This document shows positions 1 to 8,349 of a stretch of 64,000 nucleotides of DNA, one piece after another. Every line of letters begins with the position of its first letter. Position 1 is the first letter of the stretch. The DNA is from CAZMNY01 sp964567745 (lineage in GTDB: Bacteria; Planctomycetota; Planctomycetia; Pirellulales; Pirellulaceae). The translations under genes and the position numbers were made by a program. Under the pieces are notes generated by a model. It was not told the origin of the DNA, made no database searches, and was given only the letters and a program-made list of their open reading frames with translations. Location: assembly GCA_964567745.1 (NCBI GenBank), contig CAZMNY010000033.1, forward strand, positions 1-64,000. The letters run 5' to 3'.

Positions 1-2
1 TG

Positions 3-344
3 AAACACTACGCGGTTTCTTCATCGACCAAAGCGGAGCCGGTGGGCGGCAAGATTTGCAATCGCCGGGGTCTGTTTGACATTCACGGGAATGCCTACGA
101 ATGGTGCTACGATTGGCACGGTCAATACACGGGGGCGAAGGCCGATAATCCGATGGGGGCTGATGGAGGCTCGTACCGGGTGCTCCGGGGTGGCAGCTGG
201 ATCTTCGCCTCCGACTTCTGCAGGTCGTCGGCCCGCATGAGGTACCTCCCGCTGGACCGCACCATCCACCTGGGCTTTCGTGTGGCCCAAGTTCCGCTGC
301 CAGACAACAAGCGAGCAAGCGAAGCCGAGAGCGGAAGCCGGTAG
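3..344 (+). CDS. FGE/SUMF1-type domain protein, C-terminal part (runs off left edge)
   Basis: The reading frame is open from the window edge, so only the last ~113 residues are present. It shows the C-terminal hallmarks of the formylglycine-generating enzyme-like domain: a GLFDIHGNAYEW motif, RVLRGGSW, and the closing HLGFRVAQ. In true FGEs this fold oxidises the sulfatase cysteine to formylglycine; in planctomycetes the same fold is also fused to kinases and other proteins of unknown role. The catalytic region is outside the window, so the function cannot be assigned. A sulfatase lies 3.6 kb downstream on the same strand, but an IS remnant separates them. Confidence 0.85.
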   Translation, partial: KHYAVSSSTKAEPVGGKICNRRGLFDIHGNAYEWCYDWHGQYTGAKADNPMGADGGSYRVLRGGSWIFASDFCRSSARMRYLPLDRTIHLGFRVAQVPLPDNKRASEAESGSR

Positions 345-435
345 CACGACCAAGCGGAGGGCGGAGCCTAGGGAGTTGTCTGTAGGCACGTAGGTCGCGG
401 GGAGCGGAGCGGCGAGACCAAGACTGCAACGGTTT

Positions 436-588
436 CCGCCTTGGCTCGGCGTTCAACGCCTCGGATCGTTCGATCTTCATCGCTTCGTTGACTAAAATCG
501 CGATTGCCTCCGCCATGCCTTCGAAACCTTCGTCGGCCAAGAGCTGGATCATTGAATCAAAAGCGGTACACTGTTCGTCGTGGGTCAT
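436..588 (-). pseudogene. IS256-type (mutator) transposase, N-terminal remnant
   Basis: Reading the minus strand from ATG at 588 gives about 50 residues with the N-terminal pattern of mutator/IS256 transposases: an ADEGFEGMAEAI stretch followed by LVNEAMKIERSEALNAEP. An AAGGAGA ribosome site sits just upstream of the ATG. After the NAEPRR stretch the resemblance to the family ends, and no DDE catalytic core follows, so this is a truncated fossil. The deletion brings it up against the tail of the FGE-domain gene. Family assignment is from recalled motif similarity, not an alignment. Confidence 0.6.
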
Positions 589-659
589 GAGTGTCTCCTT
601 TCACGAGTTGAACAACGAGAAAAGAAACTTCTCAGACCCACATTTCAATACCGACTACC

Positions 660-695
660 AGCGGCACTCCGGCTTCGCTACGCCGGACTGCCGCT
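660..695. repeat. GC-rich hairpin near IS remnant
   Basis: Inverted repeat: AGCGGCA and CCGGC on the left pair with GCCGG and TGCCGCT on the right, with a short CT/AC mismatch and an 8-nt loop. It lies 72 bp upstream of the transposase remnant start and is followed by a short T run. It may be part of an old element end or a dispersed repeat. Confidence 0.55.
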
Positions 696-991
696 GTGTT
701 TTTACAGAACAAACGTTACACCACCAGAAGAAGCGGGAGTCGCGGAAGCGCCGCAAGTAATCTTGGTGATCGGGCTGGACACGGGGATACTGGGCATTCC
801 CTTCGCTCTCACGAGTGCAAAGCCATACTTCGCCGATCCGTGGAGGCAAGTTAACTACCAACGCGCCCGCGTGAATCGTTCGCCGGGATCAGGCGGCTAC
901 CTGCCATCAGCGCCTCATTGTTTTGTTGATACTCGATTTCTCAAGAGCTAGATTGATTCTTGTCTGGGTACAAAAGCGAGTGGAGTGTCAA

Positions 992-1768
992 ATGAGTCAA
1001 CATCAGTGGTCCTATATGAAAGAATCATGGATTGACGACGAGACAGTTGGACCTATCGACGAAACGGCGTTCTTGCAGCAACTTCGGGACGGGACAATTA
1101 AGCCGCATTGGACCGTTGGGAGCCCAACTCGCACGAAGCGACAATGGGTGAAGGCTCAGGACAACGCCATTTGCAATCAAGCTATCGTTGAAGGAAGAGC
1201 GCAAGTTCGTGAGGAGAAGGAGAAGGCGAAATCGTTAAAGCGTGCCGAACGCGAGCAACAAAATCGTCAGGCTGAGCAGACAAAACTCTTGAAGCTGCAA
1301 GCAGCCGAACTGGATCGTAAAGCGGCGGAACTTGCGGAACGCGAGGAAAGCCAACGTCAAGCTGAGGCAATCGAAAAATCGCATCAAGAGGAATTAAGCC
1401 GTCAGCGAGACGTGATTGCGTCGCAACCGGCGCAGCCCGACTTTGCCGGCGTCATAAGTAATCCAGCTCCCCAATTGCACGCAACGCCGGTGTACCAGCA
1501 ACCCGTCAAAATCAGCCAGCAAGTACACGTGCACACAACTTATCGCGAAAACAAAAAATCCGTGGGTTTGGCGTTGATGCTGACGTTTCTATTTGGCCCC
1601 TTTGGCATGTTCTATTGCACAGTCAGCGGTGCCATCGTGATGATTTTACTTTGGTTCCTTTCGTGCATACCCGCCGTTTTAACGCTAGGTTTTTCCATGA
1701 TCTTGACGGTCCCTCTCTTGTGGACTATCCAGCTCGCTTGGGCGGCGTGGGCAGCATCTGATTCCTAG
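992..1768 (+). CDS. GYF_2-domain membrane protein with coiled coil and TM2-like tail
   Basis: The 258-residue protein has three parts. Residues ~5-58 resemble GYF_2 (W-Y near the start, a GPIDETAFLQQL core, a final W), a small fold common in planctomycete and proteobacterial membrane proteins and thought to bind proteins. Residues ~70-145 are Lys/Glu/Gln/Ala-rich and likely coiled coil. Residues ~190-252 are hydrophobic, with a FGPFGMFY motif like that of TM2 domains, so the C-terminus is probably in the membrane and the GYF part in the cytoplasm. I chose the ATG at 992 because the upstream extension (from 923) is not domain-like. Function unknown. Confidence 0.8.
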   Translation: MSQHQWSYMKESWIDDETVGPIDETAFLQQLRDGTIKPHWTVGSPTRTKRQWVKAQDNAICNQAIVEGRAQVREEKEKAKSLKRAEREQQNRQAEQTKLLKLQAAELDRKAAELAEREESQRQAEAIEKSHQEELSRQRDVIASQPAQPDFAGVISNPAPQLHATPVYQQPVKISQQVHVHTTYRENKKSVGLALMLTFLFGPFGMFYCTVSGAIVMILLWFLSCIPAVLTLGFSMILTVPLLWTIQLAWAAWAASDS

Positions 1769-2290
1769 GCGGGATGCTAATTCAAGCCAACTGTCACTTG
1801 GCTCAAGACGTTACTGAACCTTTGACCGCCGCTGTTTTCTTGGGCGGTGGCGACGAATCATTGCCTGAACTTCTTGGAGTAAATAAGGATCAGGCCGGCG
1901 CGAGTAAATCACTCCATGGCAGTTCGCGCATACAAAAGCCAAGTCGGCAGAAGCCCGCTACAGTCCATTTGCTGGTTTCGCGCGTCAACAACCAACCCTG
2001 ATTAATGATTGTTTGAACCGCCGAGCGGGGCAAGCCTCGCCAGGTAATTGCCCTCTCAAAAAGTAACAACATAACTTAGTTGTTCGGTTACAATATGTCC
2101 CACTGTTTCAAGAGGCCAAGACCTCGGGAATGGCGAGCTTGCCTTAAGGGATCTAGAGGGTTGTGTCGGCTTCGAATTTACTGTGGCGAAGTTCTAGGCC
2201 GTAAATGGCGAGACGCGAGACTGATCGCTTAGAGTGGCCGATGAATTTCATCCGAAACTCGCGCGATGTGGTCCAATTGACCGAGTGTGA
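1769..2290. other. Intergenic, no supported gene
   Basis: Short open frames occur on both strands but none has a ribosome site, recognisable family or plausible composition. I see no RNA gene or clear repeat. Confidence 0.5.
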
Positions 2291-2617
2291 ATGGCATTCC
2301 AAAAGTGCAGCGCCTGGGCATTCCATTATGGTGCCATGATTATGCAGCACACACGTGTTCACCTTCTGATTTGCGACATTGAAAGGCCGGGAGCCGCATT
2401 CGGTCTCTATGCCGGCGTAATTGGCCTTATTCTTTGGTCGAGGACCGCTGACTTTCGTATCGTTTCCCTCTTCGGCGGGTCTCCTCTGACCTCAATCACG
2501 ATAATCGCCGCAAGTGTATTCGTTGGCGCGTTAGGGGGCGGACTGTTTGCGGGACGAATGGCACGAACAAGACCTGCTGGCCAGCCTAAGTCTTTGGCAG
2601 TCGAAAAGCATCAATAG
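2291..2617 (+). CDS. Possible small membrane protein
   Basis: The 108-residue frame has two hydrophobic stretches, residues ~35-52 and ~68-92, the second glycine-rich and ending in a positive GRMARTR segment that would suit a cytoplasmic C-terminus. The real start could be the later ATG at 2336 or 2342. No family is recognised and the ribosome site is weak. It stands alone between degenerate stretches, so it could be a relic or a chance frame. Confidence 0.4.
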   Translation: MAFQKCSAWAFHYGAMIMQHTRVHLLICDIERPGAAFGLYAGVIGLILWSRTADFRIVSLFGGSPLTSITIIAASVFVGALGGGLFAGRMARTRPAGQPKSLAVEKHQ

Positions 2618-2663
2618 GTCTTGCTTGATTCAGCTGGCATTGAGGGCGCACCTTGCCTTCGGC

Positions 2664-2710
2664 AAACGGGTTAAACGAGAGCCGAGGCGTCAAGCTCGTC
2701 TAACCCGTTT
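2664..2710. repeat. 16-bp inverted repeat (hairpin)
   Basis: Left arm 2664-2679 and right arm 2695-2710 pair over 16 positions with one mismatch, around a 15-nt loop. The arms contain AAACGGGTTA and TAACCCGTTT. It lacks a T run, so it is not a classic terminator. It immediately precedes the MITE-like element at 2730. Confidence 0.65.
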
Positions 2711-2729
2711 GTCGTAGGCGCGGCCGTCT

Positions 2730-2837
2730 CTAGTGCTGCGTTACGCCTTAGTTTTAGGGTGGCGCACCCGATTCGCCGTGGCGGGCGTTGACCAAACGAA
2801 TTGTCGATCCCAATTCCAAGCTGTAACGCAGCACTAG
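2730..2837. mobile_element. 108-bp MITE-like element
   Basis: The ends are perfect 15-bp terminal inverted repeats, CTAGTGCTGCGTTAC at 2730-2744 and its complement at 2823-2837, with weaker matching inward for another ~15 bp. The interior has no coding capacity. The outermost CTAG is itself palindromic, so it could be either part of the repeat or a duplicated 4-bp target. The size, the non-coding interior and the inverted ends fit a non-autonomous transposon moved in trans by a DDE transposase. Confidence 0.65.
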
Positions 2838-2955
2838 CATGAAATTCGAGTTCGACCCACACACAGGGCCCGAACCGAGATAGATTTAGGCGGGACAGAC
2901 AACTTGCCGCGATCACGAATTTACCACAGCCCGACACGCGACATGGAATAGCAAG

Positions 2956-3936
2956 ATGATGCAGCGGCTCGTAATAACAATCAGCGTGGCAATCGTGCTT
3001 GCCTGGGCTCCGGCGACAATCCGCGCCCAGCATGTTTGGCAGAAACCCAAACGGCTTGTTTCGCTTGACCATGTAAGCAAGATTATCGGCCCTGTCGACT
3101 CGAAAACGCCGTCGAAACCGCTGCATATTCTCTGGGTCTGGGGCTACGACAAACACCATCGGCCCGGGACGCACGACTACTTGAAGGTGCGGGATTTGTT
3201 CGTGGGCCTGTTGTCGAAAGTGCCCAAGGTGACCGTCGAGCCGGTCTATGCTTTCCCATCGCAATCGCAATTCGACAAGGCGGATCTTGTCGTCTTCTAT
3301 CTTCATCTGCCTGACTTGTCCGACGAGCAGTACGAAAGTTTCGGCGAGTTCATTCGGCGTGGCGGCGGAGTCGTCGCGCTCCACGAATCGGCGATCATGA
3401 GACCCACTGCCCGAGGCAAGAAGTTGGCCCAGTGTCTGGGCATGGCGTGGGATGAAGGCCGCTCTCAGTGGGGAGCCATATTTGAAGACGTGACAATCAA
3501 GACGGAGCACAAGATTCTCGCGGGCTTCCCGAACAAGCTGCGCGTTGTCGATGAATTCTATTGGCAGTTAAATAGGCGTAATGACATCGAAGTGCTGGGG
3601 CGAGTTCGCACGGGTCCGCCAGGAAGAAGTAAGGGACCGTTGCCAGGGTCGCGGTTGTCCAAAGAAGCGTCTCCCGTTTTTTGGACGCTCGAAGCGGGCA
3701 ACGGTCGCGTGTTCGGCACAACTCTGGGGCACAACACGTTTAGCTATTACGACCCGGAACTCCGAATAATCATTTTACGCGCGATGGCCTGGGCAGTCAA
3801 GGAAATCCCAGATCCTTTCATGCCGCTCGTCACCGACGGCATCACGAACCGAGCTGGAATGGTCGGGACGACTGACAGCATGCGGAACTGGCAAGACAAG
3901 TTGCGCGAACCGCCTGGAGAAGAAGCGAAACCATGA
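2956..3936 (+). CDS. Secreted ThuA-like domain protein
   Basis: The 326-residue protein starts with a signal peptide (hydrophobic residues ~5-20, AxA-type site near residue 25). The mature part follows the ThuA-like fold: a first strand ending in a WGYDKHH segment, the central LVVFYLHLPDLSDEQ, a RGGGVVALHE loop, and the C-terminal WTLEAGNGRVFGTTLGH motif where most ThuA members keep a conserved GxGRxFxxxLGH. The fold is related to class I glutamine amidotransferases but usually lacks their catalytic triad. In planctomycetes these proteins accompany carbohydrate catabolism; the reaction is uncertain. It overlaps the sulfatase start by 4 nt (ATGA), indicating coupled translation. Confidence 0.9.
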   Translation: MMQRLVITISVAIVLAWAPATIRAQHVWQKPKRLVSLDHVSKIIGPVDSKTPSKPLHILWVWGYDKHHRPGTHDYLKVRDLFVGLLSKVPKVTVEPVYAFPSQSQFDKADLVVFYLHLPDLSDEQYESFGEFIRRGGGVVALHESAIMRPTARGKKLAQCLGMAWDEGRSQWGAIFEDVTIKTEHKILAGFPNKLRVVDEFYWQLNRRNDIEVLGRVRTGPPGRSKGPLPGSRLSKEASPVFWTLEAGNGRVFGTTLGHNTFSYYDPELRIIILRAMAWAVKEIPDPFMPLVTDGITNRAGMVGTTDSMRNWQDKLREPPGEEAKP

Positions 3937-5582
3937 TGAGCCAAACGAGATTGAGCCTTCTTGGCGGATTGTGCCTGGCGTTGCTGTTTGGCGGCGTCGC
4001 CAAGGGCGAGCAGAACTCGCCGAACATGGTTTTCATCCTGGCCGACGATTTGGGCATCGGCGACGTAGGATGCTATGGCGGCGAGCGTTGCTTGATCGAG
4101 ACGCCCAACATCGACGCGCTAGCTCGGAACGGTTTGCGATTCACCGACGCCCATGTCAATGCGTCGGTCTGCGGGCCAACGCGATTGGCGTTAATGACCG
4201 GCCGCTACCCGTGGCGTTTTGGCAGACCGATCAATAGCGGGCCATGGGGTTTTGTCGGCCCCCGCCCAGGCTCGGACAAATTTACGTTGGGCAAGCTGCT
4301 CAAACGCGCCGGCTATCAAACCGGCTACGTCGGCAAGTGGCACCTTGGCACGAGGATGACAACACGGGACGGCAAGACGCAGAACCCGAAAAATGTCAAT
4401 TTTACAAAACCGCTGAAGTTCGGGCCGCTGCAATTTGGATTTGACCAGAGTTTCATCCTTCCCGGTTCGCTCGACATGTATCCCTACGCGTTCGCGCGAA
4501 ACAACGCTTGGCTTGGCGAAGTCACCGCGCAAAAAGGGTGGAGCGCCTTCAACCGAGTTGGACCAGCGGAAAAGGATTTTCAAGACCACGAGGTGTTAGA
4601 GACGTTCTACGCCGAAGCGGAATCGTTCATCGAGAAGCAACGCACGGACCACCCCTTCTTCTTGATGCTGGCGCTAACAGCGCCTCACACGCCGACGAGC
4701 CCGGGCGTCAACTGGAGAAACAAAAGCAAGCTGGGCGTGTACGGCGATTTCGTCATGGAAGTTGACCACTCCGTTGGCCGCGTCATCAGCGCACTCAAAC
4801 GAAAAGGGCTCGACAAAAACACGCTCGTCATGTTCTCGTCCGATCACGGACCGGCCTCCTATGCCGGCAACATCTTGAAGGCAACGCCGGCTCAAATAAA
4901 ACAGTTGGAAGCCAAAGGGCACCATGCGAATGGACCCTACCGCGGCTACAAGTTCTCCTGCTATGAAGGCGGTTTGCGAGTCCCCTTGATCGCTCAATGG
5001 ACAGGGGTCATTCCGAAGGGAGCAACGTGCGACGCGCTGGTTGGGTTGAATGATCTGACGGCGACCTTGGCGGAACTCACCAACCAGAAAACAGCAGCGA
5101 ACGAGGCGCCCGATTCGATCAGTTTCGGCAAGGTGCTGCGCAACCCCAACAGCAAAGGGACTCGCGAAAACCTCGTCATGCAGTCCGTCGTTTCATTCGT
5201 CGTCCGCGACGGTGATTGGAAACTTTGCCTTTGTCCCGGCAGCGGAACGCCAGCTGGCGCGGATGTCGCCGCAGGTAATGATCCGATGCCAACTGTCGCC
5301 TGGCGGAAGGCATTGAGTCAGTTTGACGGCGCGTTGCAGGAGTCGGATCTCTATCGAGCTCCCTTTGTGCAACTGTTCCATCTGGGCGACGACCCGCACG
5401 AAGATAACAACCTCGCAGCCGAACAACCGGCTCGCGTTACGCGAATGGTCGGGATTCTCAAGCAGCAGATCGGCAACGGCCGCAGCACGCCCGGCCCGCA
5501 ACTGAAGAATGACAAGCCCATTCGCATCGTCAATCCACGCGATAAACGCCTACCCGATTTCGTTCGCGCTCGATTCAATTAG
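3933..5582 (+). CDS. Secreted formylglycine-dependent sulfatase
   Basis: The 549-residue protein has a signal peptide (residues ~1-25) and then the type I sulfatase layout: N-terminal ILADDLG with the metal-binding Asp pair (residues 38-39), Cys80-Gly-Pro-Thr-Arg84 as the CxPxR site converted to formylglycine, a following LMTGRYP segment, and a SSDHGP motif for the second half of the metal site. It should hydrolyse sulfate esters outside the cytoplasm, probably on algal or host polysaccharides; the substrate cannot be read from sequence. It is the second gene of a two-gene operon with the ThuA-like protein. Activity requires an FGE or anSME maturase encoded elsewhere. Confidence 0.95.
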   Translation: MMSQTRLSLLGGLCLALLFGGVAKGEQNSPNMVFILADDLGIGDVGCYGGERCLIETPNIDALARNGLRFTDAHVNASVCGPTRLALMTGRYPWRFGRPINSGPWGFVGPRPGSDKFTLGKLLKRAGYQTGYVGKWHLGTRMTTRDGKTQNPKNVNFTKPLKFGPLQFGFDQSFILPGSLDMYPYAFARNNAWLGEVTAQKGWSAFNRVGPAEKDFQDHEVLETFYAEAESFIEKQRTDHPFFLMLALTAPHTPTSPGVNWRNKSKLGVYGDFVMEVDHSVGRVISALKRKGLDKNTLVMFSSDHGPASYAGNILKATPAQIKQLEAKGHHANGPYRGYKFSCYEGGLRVPLIAQWTGVIPKGATCDALVGLNDLTATLAELTNQKTAANEAPDSISFGKVLRNPNSKGTRENLVMQSVVSFVVRDGDWKLCLCPGSGTPAGADVAAGNDPMPTVAWRKALSQFDGALQESDLYRAPFVQLFHLGDDPHEDNNLAAEQPARVTRMVGILKQQIGNGRSTPGPQLKNDKPIRIVNPRDKRLPDFVRARFN

Positions 5583-5673
5583 GCGCTATGCGAATGGACC
5601 TTTTCGAGCGATTCTGTTGCGCGTTCTCCGCCGTGCATCGACTGAAAGAGAGTTGGCATGAAGGATCGGGCGC

Positions 5674-6000
5674 CTAGCGACTTGCTTTTTGACTCGATCG
5701 ATTGCGCCAGTAGTAGACGCCAACGAGAAACATACCGACAAAAGCGCCGAACACGACGCCCTGTGTGAGGCCTTGTCCGATCCCAACGGCGATCGGGTCG
5801 AAGTGTTGGTCGGTGCCGTTCGGAAACACTGAGCGGTAGTAACCTGGCACGGCTTGACCGAGTGCAGCGCCGATGCCAAGTCCGGCGAGTCCGCCCAAGG
5901 CGGCCGATCCGAATACGACAGCTACGCTCCACACCATGATCATGGGTGAAAGCGCGTCGCCCGTTCCTGCATGCTTCGGTTGTTCTTGTGGATTACCCAT
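5674..6000 (-). CDS. Small glycine-rich membrane protein
   Basis: The 108-residue protein has a short polar N-terminus, then hydrophobic segments at ~18-48 (with AALGGLAGLGIGAALG) and ~75-97, and a basic C-terminus (WRNRSSQK). This predicts two membrane helices with both ends in the cytoplasm. Composition and codon use match a real gene. No family is recognised. It faces the sulfatase gene convergently with ~90 bp between them and no clear terminator. Confidence 0.65.
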   Translation of the reverse strand: MGNPQEQPKHAGTGDALSPMIMVWSVAVVFGSAALGGLAGLGIGAALGQAVPGYYRSVFPNGTDQHFDPIAVGIGQGLTQGVVFGAFVGMFLVGVYYWRNRSSQKASR

Positions 6001-6771
6001 CGAGTCTCGCGGTTATTCGCTTAGATGATGCCGCGTTGCAAACAAGATCCATTTTCGGCGAACGATATTCCGCAGGCAATTTCGGGACCGGCGCTGGCGA
6101 TACTGCGGCGACCAGGATCACACGAGTGCTTATGTTTGAGCAACTTGCTCTGCGCGCGAAACAGAACTCAGCTTGAATGTTGGATCTACGCCCAGAGGGA
6201 AATCGCCTTACTGGGGAATATAAAGCTGGACGTCGCGAATCCAACGCCAGCCGTTCGCTGTCTTGGCAAAAAAGACGCGAGTCCGCCGCAGCCCAGGGAA
6301 GTCTTGAGGCGAAGCCGCAAGCGCCGCCCTGGGTTGGTCGTCGTGCTAAACGCAGCCCTGAAAGGCCTGAAAGGGCGAAATAACCGCGCATCGCGCGCGA
6401 TCCGACGACGTCATCGCTTGCGAGTTGTCTTTGTGACGCCCTTGCAGGGTTAGTGGTCTCATAACCATCCAACCCAGGGCGGCGCACTACGGCTTCGCCG
6501 GTAGTGCTTCCCCTGGGCTGTTATGTTGCGCCCCTTCGGGGCAACGTCGGTCCCGATTCAAAAACTATCCCGCCTGTCGCTACGCCCCGTTGTCAACGTA
6601 ACGATTGGCATCTCTTCATTTCGTGGATTTTCGTGTTTTTCGTAGCTCGTCCATTCTCGTCACGAACTTGGCCACGACAAGCTCTAAGAGGCACGAAAAA
6701 GAAGGTCGGTTAGGGAAAGCCGCTTCCTGCGTTGAGTGGCACAGAAAAAAATCGCCTGTTTGTGTGTCGTC
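6001..6771. other. Long gene-free stretch
   Basis: No supported gene. Frames on both strands here have arginine-rich, repetitive composition typical of non-coding DNA. The stretch holds the hairpin-rich repeat at 6291-6546. Confidence 0.55.
6291..6546. repeat. Hairpin-rich dispersed-repeat-like region
   Basis: Two CCCAGGG...CCCTGGG inverted repeats occur (6292-6333 and 6473-6517). The second encloses a nested hairpin with arms GCACTAC (6484-6490) and GTAGTGC (6501-6507). It is followed by a third hairpin, GCCCC-TTC-GGGGC, around 6530-6542. Between the two there is a CCCTGAAAGG/CCTGAAAGGGC segment. The series of short strong stems without coding capacity resembles intergenic repeats I recall seeing in planctomycetes and other environmental bacteria, often mis-annotated as small hypothetical proteins. 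Confidence 0.55.
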
Positions 6772-8166
6772 TTAGTTTGTTTCTGGCTCGGTCGTCGCTT
6801 CCTCGGAGGTGCCTTCCGTCGTCGCGTCTTCATTCGTCGGAGCATTCTCGGGGGCGATGCAAATCAAGTGCTCCGTCCGTTGAGCGCCTTTCCCAAAACC
6901 GACTCGAAGAAAAATCTGACCGCCTACGATAGCGGGGCTGGCGTAGACGTCGTCCCCCAATCGGTTTTTTGACACCGTCTCAAGGCCCTCCCGAGTTGGC
7001 CTAAAGACGTGTGTGTTCCCTCTCAAGTCGGAGACATAGATGAGGCCGTTGATTGACACGGGGGACGCGCTGAAGGAACCGCCGATCCGCTCCTCCCAAA
7101 GCCGCTTTCCGGTCTTCGGGTCCCAACCATAAGCAACTCCATTATCGGACACGCCGACCAACAAATTCTCAATCCAAATCAGCGAGGGTTCGTAGAGTTT
7201 GCTTTTGTCTGTCCAGAGGACCTTGCCGCTCGCTGAAACTCCGACTGTCTGCCTTTCCGGGTAACCGCCCGAGGCGAAGAATCGTGCTCCATCCGTCACG
7301 ACTGTGCCGCATGTCGCTTCGGCGATGCATTCGACTTCCCAGATCTTTTCGCCGGTATTCGGATCGTAACTGCACAGACGATTGCAACCACTGATCACGA
7401 GTTGGTCTTGGCCGCCAACATGAGCGACGAAGGGGGACGAATAGGTCGCCACGGCTGGCCGTTTCTTTCGCCAGATAATTTCTCCAGACTCGCGGTTTAT
7501 ACCGACCAGGTAACCGCCGCCTCGATTGTCGGCCGCCACCAGGAGCAGATCGCGATAGAAAATCGGCGACGGAGCATAGCCGAACTTGGAGTCAAACGCG
7601 CCCAGTTCGCGCGTCCAAACAGATACGCCTTGCAAGTCCAGCGCCGACGCGACAATCTTGCCGCCGTTGAAGAACACGCAGTAGACATGTTTCCCATCAC
7701 AGGCAACCGTTCCGTTTGCGTTCGTACCTTTGTTGTGAATCTCACGGGGCGAAGGGAAGTTGCCTTTGTGCACAACCGCCGTCCAACGCCGCTCGCCGCT
7801 GGCACGATCATAGGCCACGACCGATTGTCGCTGGGAAGCCTCCTCCGCTGTGGCCAGCATCACCAAGTCGTCGAACACCACCGGTGAGCTATGGCCTCGC
7901 CCCGGTACGTCGCTCTGCCATGCAATTTTCGATTCGTCCCACGATTGTCGAGTCGTCGGATCGTTCGGTGCCCAACCATTGTTGCGAGGTCCTCGCCACG
8001 CGGCCCACTGACCGAACATCTTGGCTTGGTCGCTTCCGAGTGTCGACGGTCCAATCGACGCGCGCGGCGCCGCATCAATCTCTTCGACCGGCGTCGTCCG
8101 GCCACAGCCGGAAAAAAGTCCCACCACCACGATTGCCGATATGCCGAAGGCCACTGCGAACTTCAT
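6772..8166 (-). CDS. PQQ-type beta-propeller lipoprotein (BamB-like)
   Basis: The 464-residue protein begins with a lipoprotein signal, hydrophobic run then LFSGC with the lipidated Cys at residue 21, so it is probably membrane-anchored and exported. The body carries successive propeller-blade motifs of the form D-x-x-(T/S)-G-(E/K)-x-x-W: RASGERRW, RESGEIIW, PNTGEKIW and PKTGKRLW. This fits a PQQ-like (WD-type) propeller as in BamB or quinoprotein dehydrogenases. No dehydrogenase residues are evident, so a scaffold role is more likely. The C-terminal tail is Thr/Glu-rich. In planctomycetes many such proteins are encoded and their roles are unknown. Confidence 0.88.
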   Translation of the reverse strand: MKFAVAFGISAIVVVGLFSGCGRTTPVEEIDAAPRASIGPSTLGSDQAKMFGQWAAWRGPRNNGWAPNDPTTRQSWDESKIAWQSDVPGRGHSSPVVFDDLVMLATAEEASQRQSVVAYDRASGERRWTAVVHKGNFPSPREIHNKGTNANGTVACDGKHVYCVFFNGGKIVASALDLQGVSVWTRELGAFDSKFGYAPSPIFYRDLLLVAADNRGGGYLVGINRESGEIIWRKKRPAVATYSSPFVAHVGGQDQLVISGCNRLCSYDPNTGEKIWEVECIAEATCGTVVTDGARFFASGGYPERQTVGVSASGKVLWTDKSKLYEPSLIWIENLLVGVSDNGVAYGWDPKTGKRLWEERIGGSFSASPVSINGLIYVSDLRGNTHVFRPTREGLETVSKNRLGDDVYASPAIVGGQIFLRVGFGKGAQRTEHLICIAPENAPTNEDATTEGTSEEATTEPETN

Positions 8167-8349
8167 TCTGCTTCTCCGCTTCCATGCCGCTCAACGATCC
8201 GAGGAGCCGTAATTAGAGTCGTGATCTCGTACGGCGCGAAGCAGTACGATAGGGCGAAATTCTGGCACGCGCGATGCCCCACTCGGCACCCGTCAAAGCT
8301 CGATGAACGCCTGAGCTCTGACGAACTCAGCTACGCGTTACTTGCCGAC

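Larger units (their letters stand above)
345..991. other. Gene-poor stretch with IS remnant and hairpin
   Basis: Apart from the transposase remnant (436-588) I see no convincing gene. There is a long hairpin at 660-695. The stretch 700-920 has short open frames on both strands without recognisable motifs or ribosome sites and looks like decayed sequence. Confidence 0.5.

Noticed and set aside
655..861. Minus-strand 68-residue frame beside the IS remnant
   Set aside because: No family, no ribosome site, and overlap with the hairpin; likely non-coding.
1774..2001. 75-residue plus-strand frame after the GYF_2 gene
   Set aside because: No ribosome site and no recognisable family; chance frame is likelier.
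3497..3721. Several short frames antisense to the ThuA and sulfatase genes
   Set aside because: They are shadow frames in other phases of strong coding genes.
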